The position numbers were made by a program, and so were the translations under genes. From Pseudomonas azotoformans (lineage in GTDB: Bacteria > Pseudomonadota > Gammaproteobacteria > Pseudomonadales > Pseudomonadaceae): a DNA stretch of 64,000 bases. The notes under the pieces were generated by a model. The model was not told the origin of the DNA and ran no database searches. It saw only the letters and a list, made by a program, of their open reading frames with translations. Location: positions 4,712,001 to 4,776,000 of the forward strand of contig NZ_LT629702.1 of assembly GCF_900103345.1 (NCBI RefSeq), given 5' to 3'. Positions 55,548 through 64,000 of the stretch are shown one piece after another; the first letter of the stretch is position 1, and every line of letters begins with the position of its first letter.

Positions 55548-55669
55548 GAAAAAACTTATGCACCTTTTTCTTGATTTTATGAGCTTGAGAAATATGCAAT
55601 AAAATCAGCTTGTTATGCTTCAAAAAGCACAATTCGCCAACAAACCGTACACAGGTTATCCACAGATGC

Positions 55670-56440
55670 TCAGATCACCGGAGTGTCGACTACAACCGGC
55701 TCTGGCGGCAGTGAACCCATGGCGCGTTGCTGCGCTTCATTCCATGCCTGGGCGCGGTCATTCAGCGCGGCAATGGCACGTGGGCCTTCACCTTCTGCGT
55801 ACATCGGTTCGCCAATCACCACGGTGATGGTGCCTTCGCGCTTGGCCCAGCCGGTCTTTGGCCAGAACTTGCCGGCGTTATGGGCAATCGGCAGCACGGG
55901 CAGGTTGGCGTTGACCGCCAAAGCCGTACCCCCGCGTGAGAACTTGCCTACGGTGCCGTAGGGCACGCGAGTCCCTTCCGGGAAGATCAGTACCCACACG
56001 TTATCCTTGAGCAGTTCATCGCCCTTCTTGGCCACGTGCTTGAGCGCTGCCTTGGGGTTGTCGCGGTCGATGGCGATCGGACGCAACATGGCCATGGCCC
56101 AGCCGAAGAACGGCACATACAGCAGCTCACGCTTGAGCACCTGGCTCAGGGGCGAGAAGTACGCCGAGAGAAAGAACGTCTCCCAGGTGCTCTGGTGGTT
56201 CGACAGAATCACGCAGGGCTGGTCCGGGACATTTTCCGCGCCCTTGATCTCGAAGCGGATGTTCAGGAACACCTTGGTCAGCCACAACGCGCAGCGGCAC
56301 CAGTAAACGTTGATGAAGCGATAGCGCGCCTTGAACGGCAAAAAGGGCGCAATAAAAAAGCTCAGGGTGCACCAGAGAAACGAACTGGTGCCCAGCAGCA
56401 GGTAAAAGAAGAAGGTTCTGATGGCCTGCAAAATCGACAT
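55670..56440 (-). CDS. 1-acyl-sn-glycerol-3-phosphate acyltransferase (PlsC family, HdtS-like)
   Basis: 256 residues from the ATG at 56440. Two N-terminal membrane segments, then SNHQSTWETFFLS, where the acyltransferase HX4D motif has Glu instead of Asp, and the FPEGTRVPYG motif that binds the phosphate. Position between gyrB and gmhB matches PA0005 of P. aeruginosa and hdtS of P. fluorescens F113, the latter reported to produce acyl-homoserine lactones and to act as lysophosphatidic acid acyltransferase. The main role is probably phospholipid synthesis. A perfect DnaA box lies at 55656-55664. Confidence 0.92.
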   Translation of the reverse strand: MSILQAIRTFFFYLLLGTSSFLWCTLSFFIAPFLPFKARYRFINVYWCRCALWLTKVFLNIRFEIKGAENVPDQPCVILSNHQSTWETFFLSAYFSPLSQVLKRELLYVPFFGWAMAMLRPIAIDRDNPKAALKHVAKKGDELLKDNVWVLIFPEGTRVPYGTVGKFSRGGTALAVNANLPVLPIAHNAGKFWPKTGWAKREGTITVVIGEPMYAEGEGPRAIAALNDRAQAWNEAQQRAMGSLPPEPVVVDTPVI

Positions 56441-56522
56441 GGCGGCATTTACCGTTGCGGGACAATGCCCGCCTGTTAAAAGCGCACTCCCGAACAGTCC
56501 TTGGTCAGGAAGTCGAGGGCGG

Positions 56523-57059
56523 CTAGTTGTTGATAAGTTCTGCGGCAACGGCCGCCAGATCGTCAAAAATCAAGGTGCCTACCGGCAGGTTTTTCGCCTG
56601 GGTCTTTTCGCCTTTCCCGGTCTTGACCAAAACTGGCTGAGAGTCGACGGCTTTGGCCGCCTCCAGGTCACCGAGGCTGTCCCCGACGAACCATAGCCCA
56701 GCCAAGGGCACCTTGTAATGTTCTGCAATGGTTTTCAACATGCCGGGTTTGGGTTTGCGGCAATCGCAGCCCTCATCCGGCCCGTGGGGGCAGTACACCA
56801 CCAGCCCCACCTCACCGCCCTTCTCGGCCACCAGTGCGCGCAGGCGTGCGTGCATGGCGTCCAGGGTGGCGATGTCGTAGTAACCACGGGCGATGCCGGA
56901 CTGGTTGGTGGCGATGGCCACCGTCCAGCCAGCTTTGCTCAACTGCGCGATGGCCTCGATCGAGCCGGGCAGTGGAATCCATTCCGCCACCGACTTGATG
57001 TAAGCGTCGGAGTCGTAGTTGATCACCCCGTCCCGATCGAGAATCAGCAGTTTCACCAT
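56523..57059 (-). CDS. gmhB: D-glycero-beta-D-manno-heptose-1,7-bisphosphate 7-phosphatase
   Basis: 178 residues. HAD catalytic DRDGVIN near residue 8, zinc ligands in CPHGPDEGCDCRKPKPGM, and the motif VGDSLGDLEAAKA. Part of LPS core heptose synthesis. Two bases after glyS. Confidence 0.96.
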   Translation of the reverse strand: MVKLLILDRDGVINYDSDAYIKSVAEWIPLPGSIEAIAQLSKAGWTVAIATNQSGIARGYYDIATLDAMHARLRALVAEKGGEVGLVVYCPHGPDEGCDCRKPKPGMLKTIAEHYKVPLAGLWFVGDSLGDLEAAKAVDSQPVLVKTGKGEKTQAKNLPVGTLIFDDLAAVAAELINN

Positions 57060-57061
57060 GG

Positions 57062-59116
57062 TCAGCTCAGCGTCGAAATGTCAGCGATGTTGACGAACAA
57101 GCCACGCAAGCGCGCCAGCATGGCGTAGCGGTTTTTCCGCACACCGGCATCGTCGGCATTGATCATCACCGCTTCGAAGAACGCGTCCACCGGCTCACGC
57201 AACGTGGCCAGGCGCGCCAATGCTTCGGCGTAGTTGCGCTCAGCGATCAGCGGTTTCACTGCGTTTTCGGCCTTGGCGATGGCTGAGTTCAGCGAGAACT
57301 CCTTGGCATCGGCAAACAGGCCAGGGTCGACGTCAGCGTTGCCCAGGCCTTCGGCCTTGCTCAGCAGGTTCGACACACGCTTGTTCACGGCGGCCAGGGC
57401 ATCCGCTTCCGGCAGCTTGCGGAACGCCTGCACGGCTTGTACGCGCTGGTCGAAGTCCAGCGCCGAGCCCGGCTGCAGGGCACGTACCGACAAGTACACC
57501 GACACGTCCACGCCTTCGTCTTCGTAACGCGCGCGCAGGCGGTCGAACACGAACTCCAGCACTTGCTCGGCCAGGCCGGCCTGCTTGACCTTGGCACCGA
57601 ACTGGCCGACGGCGAACACCACGGCCTGGGTCAGGTCGAGATCCAGCTTCTTGTCGATCAGGATGCGCAGCACGCCCAGGGCGGCACGGCGCAAGGCATA
57701 CGGGTCTTTGCTGCCGGTTGGCAGCATGCCGATACCGAAGATACCCACGAGGGTGTCCAGCTTGTCGGCGATCGCCACCGCTGCACCGGTCAGGGTGCTT
57801 GGCAGTTCAGCACCGGCACCGCGCGGCATGTACTGCTCGTTCAGGGCCAGGGCCACGTCGTCCGGCTCGCCGTCGTTGAGGGCGTAGTAGTAACCGGCAA
57901 CACCTTGCATCTCCGGGAACTCGCCGACCATTTCGGTGGCCAGGTCGCACTTGGACAGCAGGCCTGCACGTGCAGCCCAGGCGGAATCACCACCAATGCG
58001 CGGTGCAATGTAGGCGGCCAGCTTGGAAACCCGTACGGCCTTGTCGTACACGCTGCCGAGTTTTTCCTGGAACACCACGTTCTGCAGGCGCAGGTTGAAG
58101 TCTTCCAGCTTCTGCTTCTTGTCTTGCTTGAAGAAGAACTCGGCGTCGGTCAGGCGCGGGCGTACGACTTTCTCGTTACCAGCGATGATCTGCTGCGGGT
58201 CCTTGCTCTCGATGTTGGCCACGGTAATGAAGCGCGGCAGCAACTTGCCGTCCACGTCCAGCAGGCAGAAGTACTTCTGGTTGTCCTGCATGGTGGTGAT
58301 CAGGGCTTCCTGCGGTACGTCGAGGAAACGCTCCTCGAACGAACACACCAGCGGCACCGGCCATTCAACCAGCGCGGTCACTTCGTCCAGCAGGTTTGGC
58401 GGCACGATGGCAGTGCCTTCCTGCAAGCGGGCCAATTCCTCAGTGCGCTTGCTGATCAGCTCGCGACGCTCGTTGGCATCCGCCAGCACATAGGCTGCGC
58501 GCAGGTCGTTGAGGTAGTTGGCCGGCGCAGTGATGCGCACGGCTTCTGGATGGTGGAAGCGGTGGCCACGGGAATCACGGCCGGCCTTCTGGGCGAGGAT
58601 GGTGCAGTCGATGACCTGGTCACCGAGCAGCATCACCAGCCATTGGGTCGGACGTACGAATTCTTCCTTGCGTGCACCCCAGCGCATGCGCTTCGGGATC
58701 GGCAAATCGTTCAGCGAATCTTCAACGATGGTCGGCAACAGGCTGGCGGTCGGCTTGCCGGTGATGACCTGGCTGAACCGCAGTTTCGGCCCGCTCTGGT
58801 CGATCTCGCTCAGTTCCACGCCACATTTCTTGGCGAAACCCAGGGCCGCCTGGGTCGGGTTGCCTTCGGCGTCAAAGGCCGCCTGGCGCGGTGGGCCGTC
58901 GAGGTTGATGCTGCGGTCCGGCTGCTGGGTTTCCAGTGCGGTCAGCAACACGGCCAGGCGGCGCGGCGCAGCGTAGACTTTTTTCGAGGCGAACTTCAGG
59001 CCGGCGGTTTGCAGGCCCTTTTCGATACCGGCCAGGAACGCATCGGCCAGGGTGTTCAGTGCCTTGGGTGGCAGCTCTTCGGTGCCCAGTTCAACCAGGA
59101 AATCTTGAGCACTCAT
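57062..59116 (-). CDS. glyS: Glycyl-tRNA synthetase beta subunit
   Basis: 684 residues, full length, starting [20 protein letters not shown]. Forms the alpha2beta2 enzyme with GlyQ. Its start overlaps the glyQ stop by 4 bases. Confidence 0.98.
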   Translation of the reverse strand: MSAQDFLVELGTEELPPKALNTLADAFLAGIEKGLQTAGLKFASKKVYAAPRRLAVLLTALETQQPDRSINLDGPPRQAAFDAEGNPTQAALGFAKKCGVELSEIDQSGPKLRFSQVITGKPTASLLPTIVEDSLNDLPIPKRMRWGARKEEFVRPTQWLVMLLGDQVIDCTILAQKAGRDSRGHRFHHPEAVRITAPANYLNDLRAAYVLADANERRELISKRTEELARLQEGTAIVPPNLLDEVTALVEWPVPLVCSFEERFLDVPQEALITTMQDNQKYFCLLDVDGKLLPRFITVANIESKDPQQIIAGNEKVVRPRLTDAEFFFKQDKKQKLEDFNLRLQNVVFQEKLGSVYDKAVRVSKLAAYIAPRIGGDSAWAARAGLLSKCDLATEMVGEFPEMQGVAGYYYALNDGEPDDVALALNEQYMPRGAGAELPSTLTGAAVAIADKLDTLVGIFGIGMLPTGSKDPYALRRAALGVLRILIDKKLDLDLTQAVVFAVGQFGAKVKQAGLAEQVLEFVFDRLRARYEDEGVDVSVYLSVRALQPGSALDFDQRVQAVQAFRKLPEADALAAVNKRVSNLLSKAEGLGNADVDPGLFADAKEFSLNSAIAKAENAVKPLIAERNYAEALARLATLREPVDAFFEAVMINADDAGVRKNRYAMLARLRGLFVNIADISTLS

Positions 59117-60066
59117 TGTGCAGCCTCCAGCTTAGCCAACACTTCATCACGCAGGTCCGGGGTGGCCATCGGGAAGCCCAGCTTGGCGCGAGCCAGCAGG
59201 TAGGCTTGGGCGACGGAACGCGCCAGGGTGCGTACACGCAGGATGTATTGCTGGCGCGCGGTTACCGAGATGGCACGGCGCGCGTCCAGCAGGTTGAAGG
59301 TATGGGACGCCTTCAACACCATTTCATAGCTCGGCAACGGCAGCGGCTGGTCGAGTTCGATCAGCCGCTTGGCTTCGCTTTCATAGAAGTCGAACAGTTC
59401 GAACAGCTTGTCGACGTTGGCGTGTTCGAAGTTGTAGGTGGACTGCTCCACTTCGTTCTGGTGGAACACGTCGCCGTAGGTGACCTTGCCGAACGGGCCG
59501 TCAGCCCACACCAGGTCGTAGACCGAGTCCACGCCCTGCAGGTACATGGCCAGGCGCTCGAGACCGTAGGTGATTTCGCCGGTCACCGGGTAGCACTCGA
59601 TACCACCGGCCTGCTGGAAGTAAGTGAACTGCGTCACTTCCATGCCGTTGAGCCAGACTTCCCAGCCCAGGCCCCAGGCACCCAGGGTCGGCGATTCCCA
59701 GTTGTCTTCGACGAAACGGATGTCGTGGACCAATGGGTCCAGGCCTACGTGTTTGAGCGAGCCCAGGTACAGTTCCTGGAAGTTGTCCGGGTTCGGCTTC
59801 AGTACCACCTGGAACTGGTAGTAATGCTGCAGACGGTTCGGGTTTTCGCCGTAGCGGCCGTCAGTCGGGCGACGACTGGGCTGCACATAAGCGGCGTTCC
59901 AGGTTTCCGGGCCGATGGCCCGCAAGAATGTAGCGGTGTGGAAAGTGCCGGCGCCTACTTCCATATCGTAGGGCTGAAGTACCACACAACCTTGCTCGGC
60001 CCAGTATTGCTGGAGGGCGAGGATCAAGTCTTGGAAGGTACGCACGGCTGGCGTAGGCTGGCTCAC
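59113..60066 (-). CDS. glyQ: Glycyl-tRNA synthetase alpha subunit
   Basis: 317 residues from the GTG at 60066, chosen because CAGGTG lies six bases upstream and because pseudomonad GlyQ begins [12 protein letters not shown]; a GTG at 60075 would add three residues. Class II core with [18 protein letters not shown] and [18 protein letters not shown]. Confidence 0.98.
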   Translation of the reverse strand: MSQPTPAVRTFQDLILALQQYWAEQGCVVLQPYDMEVGAGTFHTATFLRAIGPETWNAAYVQPSRRPTDGRYGENPNRLQHYYQFQVVLKPNPDNFQELYLGSLKHVGLDPLVHDIRFVEDNWESPTLGAWGLGWEVWLNGMEVTQFTYFQQAGGIECYPVTGEITYGLERLAMYLQGVDSVYDLVWADGPFGKVTYGDVFHQNEVEQSTYNFEHANVDKLFELFDFYESEAKRLIELDQPLPLPSYEMVLKASHTFNLLDARRAISVTARQQYILRVRTLARSVAQAYLLARAKLGFPMATPDLRDEVLAKLEAAQ

Positions 60067-60147
60067 GAAATTCACCTGTTACTTGGGCTGCGATTTAAAG
60101 AGCGGGAGTATACCCGATTCGGCCCCGCCACCACTCCCTGGAGCCTT

Positions 60148-60705
60148 ATGCCACGCTGCTTTTGGTGTTCTGAAGATCCGCTGTACATGGCTTATCACGA
60201 TCAGGAGTGGGGAACGCCGCTGCGCGATGCGCAGGGTTTGTTCGAGTTGCTTTTGCTCGAAGGGTTCCAGGCGGGCCTGTCCTGGATCACCGTTTTACGC
60301 AAACGCGAGCATTATCGGAAGGTCTTGTTCGGTTTTGATGCGCAGCGGTTGGCCCAATTGAGCGACGCCGAGATCGAAGCGCTGATGCTCGATCCGGGCA
60401 TCGTGCGTAATCGCCTGAAACTCAATGCCACCCGACGCAATGCCGCAGCCTGGCTGGCGCTGGAGGACCCGGTGGGTTTGCTCTGGTCCTTCGTCGGCGG
60501 CAAACCCAAGGTCAATCACTTCAAGGACCGCAGCGAAGTCCCGGCGATCACGCCCGAGGCCGAAGCCATGAGCAAAGCCTTGAAAAAAGCCGGATTCACC
60601 TTCGTCGGACCGACCATTTGCTACGCCTTCATGCAGGCCTCGGGCATGGTCATGGACCACACTCAGGACTGCGACCGTTACGCGGACTTGGTCAACGCCG
60701 GTTAG
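60148..60705 (+). CDS. tag: DNA-3-methyladenine glycosylase I
   Basis: 185 residues from the ATG at 60148, preceded by TGGAG. Zinc ligands Cys4 and His17 at the N-terminus (RCFWCSEDPLYMAYHDQEWG) and His/Cys near the C-terminus (VMDHTQDCDRY); FQAGLSWITVLRKRE is typical. Excises 3-methyladenine. The frame continues upstream antisense to glyQ, but that part is not coding. Confidence 0.97.
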   Translation: MPRCFWCSEDPLYMAYHDQEWGTPLRDAQGLFELLLLEGFQAGLSWITVLRKREHYRKVLFGFDAQRLAQLSDAEIEALMLDPGIVRNRLKLNATRRNAAAWLALEDPVGLLWSFVGGKPKVNHFKDRSEVPAITPEAEAMSKALKKAGFTFVGPTICYAFMQASGMVMDHTQDCDRYADLVNAG

Positions 60706-60745
60706 AATGCGCGCTTTGCGCACCACACACGATCAGGAGTGACCT

Positions 60746-61633
60746 GTGGAAAAGTTTAAAGGCGCCTTGCTGGTAGGCGCTCTGCGGTTGTTTGCCCTGC
60801 TGCCCTGGCGCGCTGTCCAGGCGGTTGGCACGGCCATCGGCTGGATCATGTGGAAAACCCCCAACCGCTCCCGCGACACGGTGCGGATCAACCTTTCCAA
60901 GTGCTTCCCGGACATGGATCCTGCCGCCCGTGAGCGCCTGGTCGGCCAGAGCCTGATGGACATCGGCAAGTCCCTGACCGAAAGCGCCTGCGCCTGGATC
61001 TGGCCGGCCCAGCGCTCCATCGACCTGGTGCGTGAAGTCGAAGGCCTGGAAGTGCTGCACGAAGCCCTGGCCTCGGGCAAAGGCGTGGTGGGCATCACCA
61101 GCCACCTGGGCAACTGGGAAGTGCTCAACCACTTCTATTGCAGCCAGTGCAAGCCGATCATTTTCTACCGCCCGCCCAAGCTCAAGGCGGTGGATGAACT
61201 GCTGCGCAAGCAGCGCGTGCAACTGGGCAACCGCGTGGCGGCGTCGACCAAGGAAGGCATCCTCAGTGTGATCAAGGAAGTGCGCAAAGGCGGCCAGGTC
61301 GGTATCCCTGCCGACCCGGAGCCGGCCGAATCCGCCGGGATCTTCGTGCCGTTCTTCGCCACCCAGGCGCTCACCAGCAAGTTCGTGCCGAACATGCTCG
61401 CCGGCCACAAGGCGGTGGGCGTGTTCCTGCATGCACTGCGGTTGCCGGATGGCTCGGGCTACAAGGTGATTTTGGAAGCGGCGCCGGAAGACATGTACAG
61501 CACCGACACCGCCACGTCCTGCGCGGCGATGAGCAAGGTGGTGGAGCGTTACGTCGGTGCCTACCCGAGCCAGTACATGTGGAGCATGAAGCGCTTCAAG
61601 AAACGCCCGCCGGGTGAAGAGCGCTGGTACTGA
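60746..61633 (+). CDS. Lysophospholipid/lipid A acyltransferase (LpxL/HtrB-like)
   Basis: 295 residues from a GTG at 60746 with AGGAG upstream. N-terminal membrane region; catalytic HLGNWE (HX4E) near residue 120; later GIPADPEPAESAGIFVPFFA. Same position as PA0011 in P. aeruginosa, a secondary lipid A acyltransferase. The acyl chain and position cannot be read from the sequence. Confidence 0.93.
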   Translation: MEKFKGALLVGALRLFALLPWRAVQAVGTAIGWIMWKTPNRSRDTVRINLSKCFPDMDPAARERLVGQSLMDIGKSLTESACAWIWPAQRSIDLVREVEGLEVLHEALASGKGVVGITSHLGNWEVLNHFYCSQCKPIIFYRPPKLKAVDELLRKQRVQLGNRVAASTKEGILSVIKEVRKGGQVGIPADPEPAESAGIFVPFFATQALTSKFVPNMLAGHKAVGVFLHALRLPDGSGYKVILEAAPEDMYSTDTATSCAAMSKVVERYVGAYPSQYMWSMKRFKKRPPGEERWY

Positions 61634-61663
61634 CTGCCACTGCCTCAAGACGAGTGTTGAACC

Positions 61664-61758
61664 AAATGTGGGAGGGGGCTTGCCCCCGATAGCGGTTGCT
61701 CAGTCAAATAGGTATCGACTGACACACTGCCATCGGGGGCAAGCCCCCTCCCACATTT
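61664..61758. repeat. REP doublet (REPIN) after the lipid A acyltransferase gene
   Basis: Two 27-base arms (61664-61690 and 61732-61758) that are exact inverted copies, core ATGTGGGAGGGGGCTTGCCC, spaced 41 bases. Sits between convergent genes, where it may also act as a transcription stop. Confidence 0.9.
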
Positions 61759-61767
61759 GAATTGCGC

Positions 61768-62088
61768 TCAGGCTTGGCGGTCGAGTTTTTTCAGGAACAC
61801 GGTCATCTCTTTCTCTGCCTGCTTGTCGCCGTGAGCAAGCGCCGCTTCTATCCCCTTCTCCCACGCCAGCCGCGCCGCTGCACGATCTTCCAACCCCAAC
61901 AGCGCCTTGCCCAACAACTTCCACGCCGCCGAATACTTCGGGTCGAACTCGACGCACTTGCTCAAATGCTCCGCCGCCTTGGCGTTGTCCTTCAGGTCCA
62001 GATAGCCCTTGCCCAAACCAAAGCGCAGCAGTGAGTTATCCACGCCCTTGGCGAGCATTTTTTCCAGGGATTCGAGCATGTCGGCCAC
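61768..62088 (-). CDS. Small tetratricopeptide repeat protein
   Basis: 106 residues with about two TPR units (LLRFGLGKGYLDLKDNAKAAEHLSKCVEFDPKYSAAWKLLGKALLGLEDRAAARLAWEKGIEAA). Likely a protein-protein adaptor; partner unknown. It starts 9 bases from the trkA stop. The true start may be the ATG at 62079. Confidence 0.85.
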   Translation of the reverse strand: MADMLESLEKMLAKGVDNSLLRFGLGKGYLDLKDNAKAAEHLSKCVEFDPKYSAAWKLLGKALLGLEDRAAARLAWEKGIEAALAHGDKQAEKEMTVFLKKLDRQA

Positions 62089-62097
62089 TCCGTTCGA

Positions 62098-63471
62098 TCA
62101 GAAAAAACTCAACCCCACGTGGAACAACTTCTCCACATCGCGAATATGTTTCTTGTCCACCAGGAACAGAATCACATGGTCACCCGTGGCGATCATCGTA
62201 TCGTCGTGGGCAATGATCACCTCTTCGTCACGGATGATGGCGCCAATGGTGGTGCCCGGCGGCAAGCCGATATCGCGGATGGCCTTGCCGATCACCTTGC
62301 TCGACTTCGAGTCACCGTGGGCAATCGCCTCGATGGCTTCCGCCGCGCCCCGGCGCAGGGAGTGCACGCTGACGATATCGCCACGGCGCACGTGGGCGAG
62401 CAAGGTGCCGATGGTCGCCAATTGCGGGCTGATAGCGATGTCGATGTCGCCGCCCTGGATCAGGTCCACGTAGGCCGGATTGTTGATGATGGTCATCACC
62501 TTCTTCGCCCCCAGCCGCTTGGCCAGCAACGAAGACATGATGTTGGCTTCGTCATCGTTGGTCAGCGCCAGGAAGATATCGGCGTCGGCGATGTTTTCTT
62601 CCATCAGCAGGTCGCGGTCCGAGGCGCTGCCTTGCAGTACGACGGTGCTGTCCAGGGTGTCGGACAAATGCCGGCAACGTGCCGGGCTCATCTCGATGAT
62701 CTTCACCTGGTAGCGGCTTTCGATGGCTTCGGCCAAACGCTCGCCGATTTGCCCGCCGCCGGCGATGACGATGCGCTTGTAGGTCTCATCGAGACGGCGC
62801 ATCTCACTCATGACCGCGCGAATATTCGCCTTGGCGGCGATGAAAAATACTTCGTCGTCAGCCTCGATCACCGTATCGCCCTGGGGCAGGATCGGGCGGT
62901 CACGGCGGAAAATCGCGGCTACGCGGGTTTCCACATTCGGCATGTGCTCACGCAGCTGACGCAGTTGCTGGCCCACCAGCGGGCCGCCGTAGTAGGCCTT
63001 CACTGCAACCAGTTGCGCCTTGCCGCCGGCGAAGTCGATGACCTGCAAGGCGCCCGGAATCTCGATCAGGCGCTTGATGTAGTGGGTCACCACCTGTTCC
63101 GGGCTGATCAGCACGTCCACCGGAATCGCATCGTTGTCGAACAGCCCGGCGCGGGTCAGGTAGGCCGCTTCGCGTACGCGGGCGATCTTGGTCGGGGTGT
63201 GGAACAGGGTGTGGGCGACCTGGCAGGCGACCATGTTGGTTTCGTCGCTGTTGGTCACGGCGACCAGCATGTCGGCGTCATCCGCGCCGGCCTGGCGCAG
63301 CACCGTCGGGAACGATGCGCGGCCTTGTACGGTGCGGATATCGAGGCGGTCGCCAAGGTTGCGCAGGCGCTCGGCATCGGTGTCGACCACGGTGATGTCG
63401 TTGGCTTCGCTGGCCAAATGTTCGGCCAACGTACCGCCAACCTGCCCTGCCCCAAGGATGATGATTTTCAT
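62098..63471 (-). CDS. trkA: Trk system potassium uptake protein TrkA
   Basis: 457 residues. Two RCK modules, each with an NAD motif ([16 protein letters not shown] at the start and [15 protein letters not shown] near 235) and a C-terminal RCK_C domain. Gates the TrkH/TrkG channel. Lies downstream of rsmB, as in P. aeruginosa. Confidence 0.98.
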   Translation of the reverse strand: MKIIILGAGQVGGTLAEHLASEANDITVVDTDAERLRNLGDRLDIRTVQGRASFPTVLRQAGADDADMLVAVTNSDETNMVACQVAHTLFHTPTKIARVREAAYLTRAGLFDNDAIPVDVLISPEQVVTHYIKRLIEIPGALQVIDFAGGKAQLVAVKAYYGGPLVGQQLRQLREHMPNVETRVAAIFRRDRPILPQGDTVIEADDEVFFIAAKANIRAVMSEMRRLDETYKRIVIAGGGQIGERLAEAIESRYQVKIIEMSPARCRHLSDTLDSTVVLQGSASDRDLLMEENIADADIFLALTNDDEANIMSSLLAKRLGAKKVMTIINNPAYVDLIQGGDIDIAISPQLATIGTLLAHVRRGDIVSVHSLRRGAAEAIEAIAHGDSKSSKVIGKAIRDIGLPPGTTIGAIIRDEEVIIAHDDTMIATGDHVILFLVDKKHIRDVEKLFHVGLSFF

Positions 63472-63493
63472 CCGGTCACTCCCTTTAAACCAT

Positions 63494-64000
63494 TCAGCCG
63501 CACGCGGCGGCGATCTTGATCAGTTTGGCGTAGTAGAAGCCATCGTGTCCGCCTTCTTGCGCGAGCAACTGGCGGCCGTGGGGCTGCTTGATGCCAGCGG
63601 AGGTGGCGAGATCCAGCTCCCGCGCACCGCTGGTGCGGGCGAGGAAGGCTTCGATCACCTCGGTGTTTTCCGTCGGCAAGGTGGAGCAGGTGGCGTAGAG
63701 CAGGATGCCGCCGACTTCCAGGGTTGGCCACAAGGCGTCAAGCAACTCGCCTTGCAGCACGGCCAGAGCGGCAATGTCGTCGGGTTGGCGGGTGAGCTTG
63801 ATGTCTGGGTGGCGGCGGATCACGCCGGTGGCGGAGCACGGAGCATCGAGGAGGATGCGCTGGAACGGTTTGCCATCCCACCAGGCAGCGGTGTCACGGC
63901 CATCGGCGGCGATCAGCTCGGCGCTGAGGCCCAGCCGGGCAAGGTTTTCGCGTACGCGGACCAGGCGCTTGGCTTCGAGGTCGACAGCGACGACACCGGC
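63494..64000 (-). CDS. rsmB: 16S rRNA (cytosine967-C5)-methyltransferase, C-terminal part (gene starts beyond the window)
   Basis: The frame is open from base 64000 to a stop at 63494. Visible: [14 protein letters not shown], the methyltransferase motif [17 protein letters not shown] and the second catalytic Cys in [12 protein letters not shown]. The NusB-like N-terminal domain is outside the window. Confidence 0.97.
   Translation of the reverse strand, partial: AGVVAVDLEAKRLVRVRENLARLGLSAELIAADGRDTAAWWDGKPFQRILLDAPCSATGVIRRHPDIKLTRQPDDIAALAVLQGELLDALWPTLEVGGILLYATCSTLPTENTEVIEAFLARTSGARELDLATSAGIKQPHGRQLLAQEGGHDGFYYAKLIKIAAACG

Noticed and set aside
58936..60147. Upstream extension of the tag frame antisense to glyQ and glyS
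   Set aside because: The conserved Tag protein starts at 60148 with its own ribosome site; the extension is a shadow of glyQ.
62113..62128. parS-like half site near the trkA stop
   Set aside because: Only 12 of 16 positions match, with four mismatches at one end.

Overview
This window is a stretch of a Pseudomonas chromosome spanning the replication origin, most likely from the P. fluorescens group. The support is gene order (rpmH-oriC-dnaA-dnaN-recF-gyrB on one side; rnpA-yidD-yidC-mnmE, mnmG-rsmG-parA-parB-atp operon-glmU-glmR-glmS on the other), protein sequences typical of pseudomonads, GC-rich coding sequence, and two REP-type inverted repeat doublets of the kind found in P. fluorescens-group genomes. 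The species is an inference; no rRNA or tRNA gene is present to anchor it.

Layout. 1-2968: end of a bacterial alpha-2-macroglobulin gene and pbpC. 2969-4713: a GIDE-domain membrane protein and LemA. 4868-17637: a tightly packed 12-gene operon on the minus strand for a surface polysaccharide. It holds an HpcH/HpaI-type aldolase, a short-chain dehydrogenase, a dehydroquinate-synthase-like cyclase, an epimerase/reductase, two glycosyltransferases, the CDP-3,6-dideoxyhexose genes rfbF-rfbG-rfbH, an ABC exporter (Wzm/Wzt) and a thiamine-diphosphate carboligase resembling YerE. 17638-20116: a gene-poor stretch with one more glycosyltransferase, ending at the Tn7 attachment region behind glmS. 20117-31552: glmS, glmR, glmU and the complete F1Fo ATP synthase operon. 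31698-35929: parB, parA, rsmG, mnmG. 35930-40474: an AT-rich DnaA-box cluster, then an ECF sigma / FecR / TonB-dependent siderophore receptor cassette lying between mnmG and mnmE. 40494-44421: mnmE, yidC, yidD, rnpA, rpmH. 44422-45006: oriC. 45007-51212: dnaA, dnaN, recF, gyrB, with parS sites. 51318-55487: a signalling module (OmpR-type regulator, secreted FecR-domain protein, CHASE2 histidine kinase) between gyrB and the acyltransferase gene. 55670-64000: plsC/hdtS-like acyltransferase, gmhB, glyS, glyQ, tag, an LpxL-like acyltransferase, a TPR protein, trkA and the end of rsmB.

How it works together. Most of the window is the conserved origin neighbourhood: replication initiation, chromosome partition, tRNA modification, membrane insertion and energy production. 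Three accessory blocks interrupt it: the polysaccharide operon, the iron-uptake cassette and the CHASE2 module. The polysaccharide operon is the most interesting. Its genes predict CDP-4-keto-3,6-dideoxyglucose formation, then a two-carbon addition to give a yersiniose-like branched sugar, and separately a possible carbocyclic or keto-acid building block made by the aldolase, cyclase and dehydrogenase, with export of the glycan by the ABC transporter. The second strong signal is the DNA itself: 24 perfect DnaA boxes were found by eye, 18 of them between 32.8 and 46.3 kb, inside genes as well as between them, and none in the polysaccharide operon.
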